A DNA stretch of 64,000 nt from Streptomyces atroolivaceus (GTDB lineage: Bacteria > Actinomycetota > Actinomycetes > Streptomycetales > Streptomycetaceae), in assembly GCF_000717025.1 (NCBI RefSeq), contig NZ_JNXG01000009.1, positions 124,001 through 188,000 on the forward strand, given 5' to 3'. The translations under genes were made by a program, and so were the position numbers. The notes under the pieces were generated by a model that saw only the letters and a program-made list of their open reading frames with translations, did no database searches and was not told the origin of the DNA. This document shows, piece after piece, positions 42,339 to 50,700 of the stretch; the first letter of the stretch is position 1; every line of letters starts with the position of its first letter.

Positions 42339-43205
42339 ATGCCCGAAAACGGTAAGTACCGTCGTTCCAAGACCAGTTCGCTGACCCGCGGCATCATCGC
42401 CGTGAGCACGGGTGGAGCCGCCCTGGCCCTCCCCGTGATCGGCGCCACCGGCGCCTTCGCGGCCCCCGCCCAGCCGGCTGCCGTCGAAAAGGCGGTGACG
42501 TCGACTGCCGCGTCCGCCAAGGGAATTGCCGCGCAGAAGTCCGAGTCCGCGACCTATTCCGTGATCTTCGGTGACACCCTCGCCAAGATCGCACGCGAGC
42601 ATTCCGTGAGCGGTGGCTGGAAGGCCCTGTACGAGGACAACCAGAAGGTTGTCGGCGGAAACCCCGACCTGATTCACCCCGGTCTCGAGCTGGTTATCGG
42701 AGCCAAGGCCGAGAACAAGTCGGCGGACAAGACCGAAAAGGCCGAATCCAAGGCCTCCGCGTCCTCCGACCGTGCCGAGCAGGGCGCTGACCGCGCCGAC
42801 CGTTCGGAGCGCGCGAGCACCTCCGTCGCCGCGGAGGGCGCGCCTGCCGCCGAGGCCGCTCCCGCCGCCGAGCCGGCCGCCTACACGAACGACCTCGACG
42901 GCTGGATCAAGGAGTCGCTGGCCGTCATGGCCGAGCACGGCATCCCCGGCACCTACGAGGGCATCCACCGCAACATCATCCGTGAGTCCGCGGGCGACCC
43001 GCAGGCCATCAACAACTGGGACTCGAACGCCGCTGCGGGCATCCCCTCCAAGGGGCTGCTGCAGGTCATCGACCCGACCTTCGAGGCCTACCACGTGCCC
43101 GGAACGTCGACTGACAGCTACGACCCGGTCGCCAACATCACGGCCGCGTGCAACTACGCCGCGGACAGGTACGGCTCGATCGACAACGTCTTCGGTGCCT
43201 ACTGA
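42339..43205 (+). CDS. Secreted LysM-transglycosylase cell-wall hydrolase
   Basis: A 288-residue secreted protein. A signal peptide of about 44 residues ends near GAFAAPA. A LysM domain (SVIFGDTLAKIAREHSVSGG, then LIHPGLELVI) is followed by a low-complexity Ala/Glu/Lys/Ser linker and a C-terminal SLT transglycosylase-like domain. IHRNIIRESAGDPQAINNWD holds the catalytic glutamate and SKGLLQVIDPTFEAYH the rest of the site. It probably cleaves peptidoglycan during growth or spore germination. The ydaO riboswitch and Crp-type site upstream suggest control by c-di-AMP and cAMP. A strong hairpin follows at 43261-43300. Confidence 0.92.
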   Translation: MPENGKYRRSKTSSLTRGIIAVSTGGAALALPVIGATGAFAAPAQPAAVEKAVTSTAASAKGIAAQKSESATYSVIFGDTLAKIAREHSVSGGWKALYEDNQKVVGGNPDLIHPGLELVIGAKAENKSADKTEKAESKASASSDRAEQGADRADRSERASTSVAAEGAPAAEAAPAAEPAAYTNDLDGWIKESLAVMAEHGIPGTYEGIHRNIIRESAGDPQAINNWDSNAAAGIPSKGLLQVIDPTFEAYHVPGTSTDSYDPVANITAACNYAADRYGSIDNVFGAY

Positions 43206-43260
43206 GTTGTCGCAGAGGCGGGACCGCTGACGCACGGGCGTGTGACAGAGGGACAGAACT

Positions 43261-43300
43261 GACGGGTGGTGCGGGTTCGGCGGAACCCGCACCACCCGTC
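43261..43300. terminator. Hairpin after the LysM gene, 18-bp stem
   Basis: GACGGGTGGTGCGGGTTC (43261-43278) pairs perfectly with 43283-43300 around a GGCG loop, 56 bases after the stop codon. Confidence 0.85.
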
Positions 43301-43431
43301 GGTCGTGTCCGGCCCCGTCCGTGTCGGGAGGCCGCCGACCGGCGGAGACACGGCGGCCGGCGGCCCGGCGACAGGCCGGGCGGAGCCCGGGTGACTGGTC
43401 TCGTACAGGTTCGTCGTTCATACTGCCCGCC

Positions 43432-43989
43432 GTGGAGCAGCGCATAGATTCGAACAACAAGCCCGAGTTCGCCGCGGGGACAGACCCGGCGTACATCCCC
43501 GGCCTGACGGCCCCTGCCCCCGCGCGGGCGGAGGCGGAGGCGGAGGCCGGAGCGCCCGGGAAGGCCCGGGAGGCCGAGGCCGCGGACACGTCCGCCAAGG
43601 GGGTGGCCGAGGAGGCCGTGGACGATGCCACGGCCGCCGACGGTGCCGCCCCGGACGGCGAGCCCGCCCCTGACGCCGGTGAGGCCCGCAAGGGCACCGC
43701 CGGCGAGGACGGCCCCGTCTTCGAGGTCAGCGACCGGCGCGGATCCATCAGGGCGGACGCCGAGGGCGTCCGCTTCCGGCTCGACGACCAGGAGGCGGAG
43801 TTCGACTGGGCCGAGATCGGCGCGGTCGAGGTCAAGACCGGCCGCTTCGGACGCCGGTTCACCGTGACCGTGCACCTGTCGAGCCGCCGGTGGTTCAACG
43901 CCGAGGTCGAGGCCGGGTCCCGGAGCGACCTCAAGGTGTGGACGGCGGAACTCGACGAGGCGCTGGACGCCTACTTCGAAGAGGCCTGA
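43432..43989 (+). CDS. Leaderless acidic protein with PH-like C-terminal domain
   Basis: A 185-residue protein. Residues up to about 105 are disordered and rich in Ala, Glu, Gly and Pro. The C-terminal 80 residues (VFEVSDRRGSIRADAEGVRF, EFDWAEIGAVEVKTGRFGRR, FTVTVHLSSRRWFNAEVEAG) look like a single beta-sandwich similar to a PH domain. I do not recognise the family name. CATACT (43419-43424) lies seven bases before GTG 43432 with no ribosome site, so the gene is probably leaderless. A 14-bp stem terminator at 44004-44043 separates it from the convergent isomerase gene. Confidence 0.75.
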   Translation: MEQRIDSNNKPEFAAGTDPAYIPGLTAPAPARAEAEAEAGAPGKAREAEAADTSAKGVAEEAVDDATAADGAAPDGEPAPDAGEARKGTAGEDGPVFEVSDRRGSIRADAEGVRFRLDDQEAEFDWAEIGAVEVKTGRFGRRFTVTVHLSSRRWFNAEVEAGSRSDLKVWTAELDEALDAYFEEA

Positions 43990-44003
43990 CCTCCAGGGTC
44001 AGG

Positions 44004-44043
44004 GCCGCGTACCGGGCTGCCCTTCGTCGGCCCGGTACGCGGC
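44004..44043. terminator. Bidirectional terminator between convergent genes
   Basis: GCCGCGTACCGGGC (44004-44017) pairs perfectly with GCCCGGTACGCGGC (44030-44043), 14 bp with a 12-base loop. Confidence 0.8.
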
Positions 44044-44057
44044 ATGCCGTGACGGGT

Positions 44058-44951
44058 TCAGGATCCGGCGGCCGTGCCGAGCACCACCGACCGGGTCAGA
44101 TGGCGCGGCCGGTCGGGGTCGAGGCCGCGCGCGGCCGCGCGGGCGACCGCCAGCCGCTGGACCCGGACCAGATCGGCCAGTGGGTCGAGGCCGCTCTCCA
44201 CCCAGCGGGCCCCGGTCGCCAGCACCTGCTCCCGCAGTCCCTCCGGCGCGGCGCCGAACATCCAGGTGGCGGTACCGGCCGTGGCGATGCTGATCGGGCC
44301 GTGACGGTATTCCATCGCCGGGTACGACTCCGTCCAGGACAGGGACGCCTCCTTCATCTTCAGCGCGGCCTCGTTGGCGAGGCCGACCGTCCAGCCCCGC
44401 CCCAGGAAGCTGAACTGATCGCATTCCAGGAGCCCTTCGGGCAGCGGCTCGGACAGGGCGGTCTCCGCGTCCCGGACGACGTCATCGGTGTGCAGGCCGA
44501 GATGGGCCCGGAAAAGGGTCAGGGCCGTGGTCGCGAACCTCGTCTGGACCACGGACCGCTCGTCGGCGAAGTCGAGGACGACCACCTCGTCGGCGGCGGC
44601 CATCACCGGGGTCCGCGGGTCGGCGGTCACGGCGACGGTCCGGGTGGTGCCCCGCAGCCGGGACAGCAGGCCGAGCACCTCGGTCGTCGTTCCCGAACGT
44701 GTCAGCGTGACGACCCGGTCGTACGCGCGCCCGAAGGGGAACTCCGAAGCGGCGTACGCGTCCGACTCGCCCTGCCCGGACGCCTCACGGAGCGAGGCGT
44801 ACGCCTGAGCCATGTAGAACGACGTCCCGCAGCCCACGACGGCGATGCGCTCGCCGGCCGCGGGCAGGGCCGCCTTCCGGTCGGCAGCCACCTCCGCGGC
44901 GCGGCGCCAGCACTCCGGCTGGCCGGCTGTCTCGGTCTCGACATGCGACAT
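44058..44951 (-). CDS. SIS-domain sugar isomerase/deglycase (GlmS/AgaS-like)
   Basis: A 297-residue protein with two SIS domains. RIAVVGCGTSFYMAQAYASL is the first sugar-phosphate site, RVVTLTRSGTTTEVLGLL the second loop, FLGRGWTVGLANEAALKMKE the third, and ESYPAMEYRHGPISIA the catalytic-region motif shared with the GlmS isomerase half. It lacks the glutaminase domain, so it probably acts on an amino-sugar phosphate or a fructosamine phosphate. AGGAGTG-like sequence precedes ATG 44951. A long imperfect dyad (GCTTGTT/AACAAGC, 45015-45062) upstream may bind a regulator. Confidence 0.85.
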   Translation of the reverse strand: MSHVETETAGQPECWRRAAEVAADRKAALPAAGERIAVVGCGTSFYMAQAYASLREASGQGESDAYAASEFPFGRAYDRVVTLTRSGTTTEVLGLLSRLRGTTRTVAVTADPRTPVMAAADEVVVLDFADERSVVQTRFATTALTLFRAHLGLHTDDVVRDAETALSEPLPEGLLECDQFSFLGRGWTVGLANEAALKMKEASLSWTESYPAMEYRHGPISIATAGTATWMFGAAPEGLREQVLATGARWVESGLDPLADLVRVQRLAVARAAARGLDPDRPRHLTRSVVLGTAAGS

Positions 44952-45356
44952 GTCCGCACTCCGCTTCCGCTGCTGCTCGCACCTGATGGGGTGGGGTGAG
45001 TGAAATCGACGCCCGCTTGTTCGATTCTGCATATTACATGGGTCATTCGAGCAGAAACAAGCAAAGTGGCCGGGGCTTCATGATGCGTTCAGCGTCGGTT
45101 TTCGGCCATGCTCGGTGGGTAGTCGGCCCAATCCGGTTCTGTCGGCCCCGTGTGGGTATCCGCCTCACGGCGTGGGCCGGGTGGCCGATATCTCGTACAT
45201 CAGGTGGAACGTCCCCTGTGAGGATGATCTGTCTCGACCCCGGACGGTTACCGGCGCGTCGAGGACGGTTCAGGCGACAGGCGATTTCGCGCCACTGGGT
45301 CTGCGCAATGGCCGAGTTCGAACGCGCGGCCGGATCGCGGTCGGCATAATCACCCC
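44952..45356. other. Divergent intergenic region
   Basis: 405 bases without a credible gene. GCTTGTT (45015-45021) and AACAAGC (45056-45062) form an inverted repeat with additional CTGC/GCAG pairing inside, in an A+T-rich stretch upstream of the SIS gene. At the other end CATAAT (45345-45350) is the -10 box of the plus-strand gene. Confidence 0.5.
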
Positions 45357-46349
45357 ATGTCGATCACGGGTGGACGCGTCGTGGACCTCGGCAGGGGCCT
45401 GCACGCCTGGCTTCCGCCCAAGCGGGGCTGGGGCCTGGCGAACTGCGGACTTCTCGTGTCGCCGCGCGGTGCGCTGTGGATCGACACCCCTTACGACCCG
45501 CTGCTGGCCGGTCAGTTCCTGATGGAGAGCCGGAAGCGACTGCCGGACGGCGTGGACATCGGCCGTGTGATCGTCACCCATGCCAACGGGGACCACTTCT
45601 GGGGCGCCGGAGTGCTGCCGGACGCCGAGATCATCGCGACCCGGGAGGCCCGGGAGCACATCCACTACGACCCCACCCCTCAGCAGCAGCACGCCCTGGT
45701 GGCCGGAAGCGATTCCTCCACACCCCTCGGCGCCTACCTCCGGCGTCACTTCGGAGCCTTCGACTGGTCGGCCACCGAGGCGGTGCGGCCGACGACCTAT
45801 TTCACGGGAGAACTCGAACTGACCCTGGGGGAGTACGCCGTCCAGGTGTCCTCCCTGCCGCCGGCGCACACGGCGGGGGACCTGATCGTGTATCTGCCCT
45901 CGCAGCGCGCGGTGTTCAGCGGAGACGTCATCTTCTCCTCCACCCCGCAGCAGCCCGGGGACCATCCGGTGCACTGGGCGGGCCCCCTGGGCAACGTCAT
46001 CGACGCCTGCGAACGCGTCCTGGCCACCGGCGCCGAGGTGATCGTGCCCGGCCACGGCCCGGTGCTCGACCCGGCCGGGGTGAGGGAGCACATGGGCTAC
46101 CTCGCTTACGTACGCGAACGCGCCCACGCCCTCCACGCGGCAGGTGTCCCCACGCTCGAGGCGGCCCGCCGGGTGATCGGCGAGGGCCGCTACCCGGCAC
46201 TCGGCCTGCCGGAGCGGCTCGTCGTGACCATCGGAAGCGAGTACCGGCACCTGGACGGCTCCGAACTGCCCGGCGTCCTCCAGGTGATGGCCGACGTGGC
46301 CGCGGTCGCCCACGAGACCGACGCGGTCCTCAGCGGCGGGCCGGCGTGA
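45357..46349 (+). CDS. Metallo-beta-lactamase-fold hydrolase
   Basis: A 330-residue MBL-fold protein. VIVTHANGDHFWGAGVLP is the metal motif in the HxNGDH variant rather than HxHxDH. PPAHTAGDLIVYLPSQRAVFSGDVIF carries the second histidine and bridging aspartate, and IVPGHGPV the last histidine. The Asn/Gly variant is typical of quinoprotein-relay-type MBL proteins and predicts altered metal content. The substrate is unknown. CATAAT ends six bases before ATG 45357, so the transcript is probably leaderless. The conservon starts 84 bases after its stop, on the same strand, but may have its own promoter. Confidence 0.88.
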   Translation: MSITGGRVVDLGRGLHAWLPPKRGWGLANCGLLVSPRGALWIDTPYDPLLAGQFLMESRKRLPDGVDIGRVIVTHANGDHFWGAGVLPDAEIIATREAREHIHYDPTPQQQHALVAGSDSSTPLGAYLRRHFGAFDWSATEAVRPTTYFTGELELTLGEYAVQVSSLPPAHTAGDLIVYLPSQRAVFSGDVIFSSTPQQPGDHPVHWAGPLGNVIDACERVLATGAEVIVPGHGPVLDPAGVREHMGYLAYVRERAHALHAAGVPTLEAARRVIGEGRYPALGLPERLVVTIGSEYRHLDGSELPGVLQVMADVAAVAHETDAVLSGGPA

Positions 46350-46433
46350 CGGCCGGCCGGTGCGACTCACTGACGGCCGGCCGCCGCGCGGGCGGCCGCG
46401 GGCCGTCCCCGACAACAGAGACGCGGTGACGCC

Positions 46434-47960
46434 GTGGTGGCATGGATCGTGGCCCTGATCGCCGTCACGGTGGCGGCATGGTCGACCGCACGCATGTACC
46501 AGGCCAGGCGGGACGCGTACGGAGCGTCCGCCCGCGCCGAGCTGATCGAGCGTCAGGCCAAGGCGGCGGAGGCCCGCACCACGGCCCTCACCGAGGAGAT
46601 CCGTCAGCTCGCCCGTAAGCGGATCCCCGCCGCCGCCACCGCACTCTCCCACCGCACCGCACCTGTTCCCGGGCTGCGGGAGGCCGCCGGGATCGAGGGC
46701 GACGCGGCACATCTGCTGACCGAAGCCGTACAGGCCGTGCGCACGGCGGTCCTGGAGGAACGTGGACGCGTCGACGCGGCGGCGCGGTCGGCCATGCGCG
46801 GCACATCCGCCAAGATCCAGTCACTGCTCAACCAGTCGCAGCACCTGCTGCAGGAGCTCCAGCACGAGTACGACGACCCGCGGATCCTGCAGCTCGACTT
46901 CCGCAACGAACTCGCGCTGCGCCGCACCCAGGCCACGGCCGTGCTCTGCGACGCCTGGCCGGGGCTCGCCCGGCAGAACTCCTCGCTCGTCGAAGTGGTG
47001 CTCGGTGCCCAGTCCAGGGTCGCGGGGTACGAGCGGATCAAGGTCGCCAACCACCTGCGCCAGGAGCGGCTCGCGCTGGTCGCCCGTGCCGCCGAACCCC
47101 TCGCGATCGCGCTCGCGGAGCTGCTGGCCAACGCGACGGCGTACTCGCACCCGGACACCGAGGTGCCGGTGACGGTCCAGCAGAGCGCCGGCCGTGGCGC
47201 GCTGATCCTCGTCGACGACGCCGGGATCGGCATGGACGACGACGCGCTGAAGCGGGCCCGGGCACTGCTGGCGGGCCCCTCCGAGGTCCTGCTCACCGAG
47301 CTGGGCGACCCGCCGCAGACCGGCTTCGCCGTGGTGGGGCGGCTCATAGCGAGATACGGCTTCAGCTGCCACATCGAGGCGTCGCCGTACGGGGGGATGC
47401 GCACGATGCTGCGTATCCCTGCCCACCTGCTGACCGTGATGGACGACGACCGCACCCTGTCCGTGCTCGCGCCGAAGCCGGTGCAGGCGCGGGGGGCCGG
47501 GGCAGCTGCCGGCCCCGCGCCCGGTGCGCCCGCCGCGCCGCTCGCGTCTCCTGCGCCCGCCGCGCCACCGCTCGGAACCGCCCTGCCCACACCGTCCGAG
47601 CCCGCCGGACCGGCCGGATCCGCCGCGTTCGTGCCCGCCGGACCCGTACCGGAACCCGGACCCGTACCGGAACCCGGACCCGTACCGGAACCCGGACCCG
47701 GGCCCGCCTCCGCCGCCGAGGAAGCACCGCCTGCGGCAGGACTGCCCACCCGGCGTCGTCGATCACCTCGCACGGCTTCCCCGGAGGCGTCGACGGCTCG
47801 GCAGCAGGCCCCGGAGGAGCCACCCCTGCTCCGGACGCCCGAGCAGGCCGGAGCGGCCTGGGCCGCCCTCCAGGAGGGCACCCTCAGCGGCAGGAGGGCG
47901 CCCGAGCGGTCTGCACCCCCAGCATCCCCATCGGACGACCAAGGAGACGACGAGACGTGA
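46434..47960 (+). CDS. cvnA: Conservon sensor ATPase CvnA
   Basis: A 508-residue histidine-kinase-like protein. An N-terminal hydrophobic segment (VAWIVALIAVTVAAW) anchors it to the membrane, followed by a coiled coil (ARAELIERQAKAAEARTTAL). The GHKL ATPase core includes ELLANATAYSHPDTEVPV (N box), VDDAGIGM (G1) and TGFAVVGRLIARYG (G2). The C-terminal 160 residues are Pro/Ala-rich and contain PVPEPG three times. Conservon CvnA proteins are the membrane sensors of the CvnABCD G-protein-like complexes in Streptomyces. The stop overlaps the cvnB GTG by four bases. The ribosome site at GTG 46434 is weak. Confidence 0.92.
   Translation: MVAWIVALIAVTVAAWSTARMYQARRDAYGASARAELIERQAKAAEARTTALTEEIRQLARKRIPAAATALSHRTAPVPGLREAAGIEGDAAHLLTEAVQAVRTAVLEERGRVDAAARSAMRGTSAKIQSLLNQSQHLLQELQHEYDDPRILQLDFRNELALRRTQATAVLCDAWPGLARQNSSLVEVVLGAQSRVAGYERIKVANHLRQERLALVARAAEPLAIALAELLANATAYSHPDTEVPVTVQQSAGRGALILVDDAGIGMDDDALKRARALLAGPSEVLLTELGDPPQTGFAVVGRLIARYGFSCHIEASPYGGMRTMLRIPAHLLTVMDDDRTLSVLAPKPVQARGAGAAAGPAPGAPAAPLASPAPAAPPLGTALPTPSEPAGPAGSAAFVPAGPVPEPGPVPEPGPVPEPGPGPASAAEEAPPAAGLPTRRRRSPRTASPEASTARQQAPEEPPLLRTPEQAGAAWAALQEGTLSGRRAPERSAPPASPSDDQGDDET
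47643..47700 (+). repeat. 18-bp tandem repeat inside cvnA
   Basis: Three copies of an 18-bp unit (CCCGTACCGGAACCCGGA) encode PVPEPG repeats in the Pro-rich tail of CvnA. The unit keeps the reading frame, so copy-number change would only alter linker length. Confidence 0.85.
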
Positions 47961-48379
47961 GCGCCACCCCCACCGCCGGTGATCTCGCCTGGGTGCTGAC
48001 CCCGCTGCTGGAGCTGCCCGGAGTGCAACACGCCGTGGTCGCCACGGGCGACGGGCTCGTCGAGGGCGCGTCGCCCGGCCTGGACCGTGCGTCCGCCGAG
48101 CGCGTCGCCGCGATGACGGCCACCCTGCACGCGGCGGCCCGGGCTTTCACCACCGCCTTCACCGAGGCCGAGTCGCCGCGGCTGGCCCAGACGGTCGTGG
48201 AGTCCGATCTGGGATTCGCCGTAGTCGTACCGGCCGGCAGGAACACCACTCTGGCCCTGTTCGCGGCCCCCGACGCACACCTGGGGAACATCGCGTACCA
48301 GATGCAGGTGCAGGTCACCGCGCTGACCCGGGCCATGCACGCCCCCGCCCGCCAACCGGACGCTGCCGCCCGGCCATGA
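47957..48379 (+). CDS. cvnB: Conservon roadblock/LC7 protein CvnB
   Basis: A 140-residue roadblock/LC7-fold protein: GDLAWVLTPLLELPGVQHAV, VATGDGLVEGASPGLDRASA and GFAVVVPAGRNTTLALFAAP. Roadblock proteins act as GTPase-activating or scaffolding partners of small GTPases, here CvnD. GTG 47957 overlaps the cvnA stop (GTGA), and its stop overlaps the cvnC start (ATGA). Confidence 0.93.
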   Translation: MSATPTAGDLAWVLTPLLELPGVQHAVVATGDGLVEGASPGLDRASAERVAAMTATLHAAARAFTTAFTEAESPRLAQTVVESDLGFAVVVPAGRNTTLALFAAPDAHLGNIAYQMQVQVTALTRAMHAPARQPDAAARP

Positions 48380-48729
48380 CCCCCGGCCCAGGGCGCCGCC
48401 TGATTCCCGCCTACCTGGTCACCGGTGGCCGCTCCACGCCCACCGGCCCCGCGCTCGACCGGCTGGCCGTGCTCGTCCGTACCGACGCGGCCCTGCCGCG
48501 GGGCACGGGTTCGGAGCAGCGCAGACTGTGTGAACTCCTGGAACCGGGAGCCCTCACCGTCGTCGAATGCGCCGCCCATCTGGACCTGCCGGTCAGCGCC
48601 ACGGTCTTCCTGGCCACGGACCTCGTGGCCGCAGGACATCTGCACGCTCGACCACCGATCCCCAGCGCCGGTGAGCTCGACCGGTCGCTCGTCGAGAGGC
48701 TGCTCGTTGGACTCCGCTCCCTCCACTGA
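48376..48729 (+). CDS. cvnC: Conservon DUF742 protein CvnC
   Basis: A 117-residue DUF742 protein with the usual winged-helix look: RLIPAYLVTGGRSTPTGPAL, EQRRLCELLEPGALTVVECA, AHLDLPVSATVFLATDLVAA and a short C-terminal arm. It is the third member of the complex. Its last 23 bases overlap the start of cvnD, so translation of the two is coupled. Confidence 0.92.
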   Translation: MTPGPGRRLIPAYLVTGGRSTPTGPALDRLAVLVRTDAALPRGTGSEQRRLCELLEPGALTVVECAAHLDLPVSATVFLATDLVAAGHLHARPPIPSAGELDRSLVERLLVGLRSLH

Positions 48730-49321
48730 CCGGGGCGGCATCGGCTATCTGCCGAGTGCCGCCGAGACCCTGATGAAACTCGTCGTCACGGGTCCCTTCG
48801 GCGTGGGCAAGACGACCCTGATCCGTACGCTGTCGGAGATCCCGACCCTGCACACGGAAGAGGCGATGACGCAGTCCGGCGCGGGACTCGACGACACCGC
48901 CGGACTTCCGGACAAGACCACGACCACGGTCGCCGTCGACTTCGGACGGCTGACCGTCCAGGACGACCTGGTGCTCTACATGTTCGGCACCCCCGGCCAG
49001 GAGCGCTTCCTCCCCCTGTGGGAGGACATCGCCCGGGGCGCACTCGGAGCCCTCGTCATGGTCGACACCCGGCGGCTCGAGGCCTCCTTCGCAGTCATGG
49101 ACATGGTGGAGGAGCAGGGACTCCCGTACGCCGTCGCGGTGAACCGTTTCCCCGACGCCCCCGCCCATGCGGACGAGGTCCTGCGCAAGCACCTCGACCT
49201 CGACCCGCGCACCCCGCTGGTGCAGTGCGACGCCCGCGAAAGGCGGGGCAGCATCGATGCCCTGATCGCCCTCGCCGAACACGCCCTGACCCGTCTGCCC
49301 GCGTCCCAGGAATCGTCATGA
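48707..49321 (+). CDS. cvnD: Conservon small GTPase CvnD
   Basis: A 204-residue Ras-like GTPase. VTGPFGVGKTTLIRTLSEIP is the P-loop, the switch region includes TTTVAVDFGRL, and LYMFGTPGQERFLPLWEDIA is G3. VAVNRFPDAP replaces the usual NKxD, as is common in this family. TTG 48707 is chosen as start because GAGAGG lies seven bases upstream. It gives a normal N-terminus before the P-loop and overlaps cvnC by 23 bases. The stop overlaps the P450 start (ATGA at 49318-49321), so the five genes form a tightly coupled unit. Confidence 0.92.
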   Translation: MDSAPSTDRGGIGYLPSAAETLMKLVVTGPFGVGKTTLIRTLSEIPTLHTEEAMTQSGAGLDDTAGLPDKTTTTVAVDFGRLTVQDDLVLYMFGTPGQERFLPLWEDIARGALGALVMVDTRRLEASFAVMDMVEEQGLPYAVAVNRFPDAPAHADEVLRKHLDLDPRTPLVQCDARERRGSIDALIALAEHALTRLPASQESS

Positions 49322-50625
49322 CCCCTCCCGCGACCGGCACCTCGGCCGGCACCGCTCCCTCGCCCCTCGAACCGCTCGCGCTGTACGGCGCGGGCTTCGC
49401 CGCCGATCCGCACGGCCACTACCGGAGGCTGCGCGCCCAGGGGCCGCTGGCCAGGGTGCGTATCGCCCCGGACGTCGAGGCGCTGCTGGTCACCGACTAC
49501 CACGCGGCCCTCGACCTGTTGCGGGACACCGAGACCTTCACCAAGGACCCGCGTGCCTGGCAGGCGGGTGTGCCGGCCGACTCGCCGGTCCTGCCCGTGC
49601 TCGGACACCGGCCCACCGCACTCTTCACCGACGGCGCCGTGCACGCCCGCTACCGCGACGCGATCAACGACACCCTCGCCCTGATCGAACCCCACCTGCT
49701 GCGTGCGGAGGTCGCCCGGGTCGCGCAGCGGCTCATCGCCGCGTTCTCGGCCACCGGCACCGGTGACCTCATCGCCCAGTACGCCCGCAGGCTCCCCCTG
49801 CACGTCTTCACCGCGTCCTTCGGAGTGGCCCCGGAGGACACCGAGCGCGTGGTCCGCGGGACGGCCGGGATGATGGACTCGGCGGAGGACGCGACAGCGG
49901 CCTACGACGACCTCGTCGGCGTCGTCTCCACGCTGGTCGCCGAACGGCGGCGCAGACCGGGCCGTGACCTCACCACGTACCTGCTCGCCCATCCGGCGGG
50001 TCTCGACGACGACGAGGCCGTGCGCCAGATCACGCTCATCATGAGCGCGGGCCACGACCCCACGACCAATCTGATCGGCAACGCGCTGCTGCGGATGCTC
50101 AGCGACACCCGGTACGGGGGCTCCCTGCACGGCGGTGCCATGACCGCGCGTGAGGCCGTCGACGACGTGCTCTGGCGGGACCCGCCGCTGGCGAACATGG
50201 GGGCGCACTTCCCACGCCACGACACCGAGTTCCACGGGGTCCCGCTGCGTTCCGGGCAGCTGGTGCTGGTCTCCTTCGCCGCCGCCAACACGCAGTCACC
50301 GCCCTCCGTCCCGGATCCCGCGGTGCGATCCGGCGACGGGGCGCACCTGGCGTGGTCGACCGGGCCGCACCGCTGCCCGGCCAGACAGCCCGCTCTGCTG
50401 ATGGCGACGACCGCGATCGAACAGCTCACCAGTCAGCTCTGCGACCTGGAACTGGCGGTCGAACCGGGTGCGCTGGTCTGGAGGCCGGGCCCCTTCCACC
50501 GCGCCCCGGCCCACATCCCGGTCCGTTTCACACCGCTCGACACCCTCCACGAAACGGACGGCGCGGGCGCACCGGAGGTCGCCGATCATGTTCCGGCCCG
50601 TGTCGGTGGTACGCCGAACGGGTGA
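49318..50625 (+). CDS. Conservon-linked cytochrome P450 without ExxR (CYP157-like)
   Basis: A 435-residue P450. The I-helix motif is MSAGHDPTTNLIGNAL. The heme loop reads AWSTGPHRCPARQ with the proximal cysteine near residue 353 and Trp where Phe is usual. In the K-helix, where P450s have ExxR, it reads AREAVDDVLWRDPP (about residues 278-289), so both the Glu and the Arg of ExxR are missing. The CYP157 family in S. coelicolor is known for lacking ExxR and for pairing with conservons, which fits. Substrate and even catalytic competence are unknown. It is translationally coupled to cvnD by a four-base overlap. Confidence 0.92.
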   Translation: MTPPATGTSAGTAPSPLEPLALYGAGFAADPHGHYRRLRAQGPLARVRIAPDVEALLVTDYHAALDLLRDTETFTKDPRAWQAGVPADSPVLPVLGHRPTALFTDGAVHARYRDAINDTLALIEPHLLRAEVARVAQRLIAAFSATGTGDLIAQYARRLPLHVFTASFGVAPEDTERVVRGTAGMMDSAEDATAAYDDLVGVVSTLVAERRRRPGRDLTTYLLAHPAGLDDDEAVRQITLIMSAGHDPTTNLIGNALLRMLSDTRYGGSLHGGAMTAREAVDDVLWRDPPLANMGAHFPRHDTEFHGVPLRSGQLVLVSFAAANTQSPPSVPDPAVRSGDGAHLAWSTGPHRCPARQPALLMATTAIEQLTSQLCDLELAVEPGALVWRPGPFHRAPAHIPVRFTPLDTLHETDGAGAPEVADHVPARVGGTPNG

Positions 50626-50700
50626 GGGGCGAGAGAATTGCCCGATGAACAGCGAGCGCAGCCGGCGCACAGCCAACCGGCATATGGACGGGGTGGTTCT

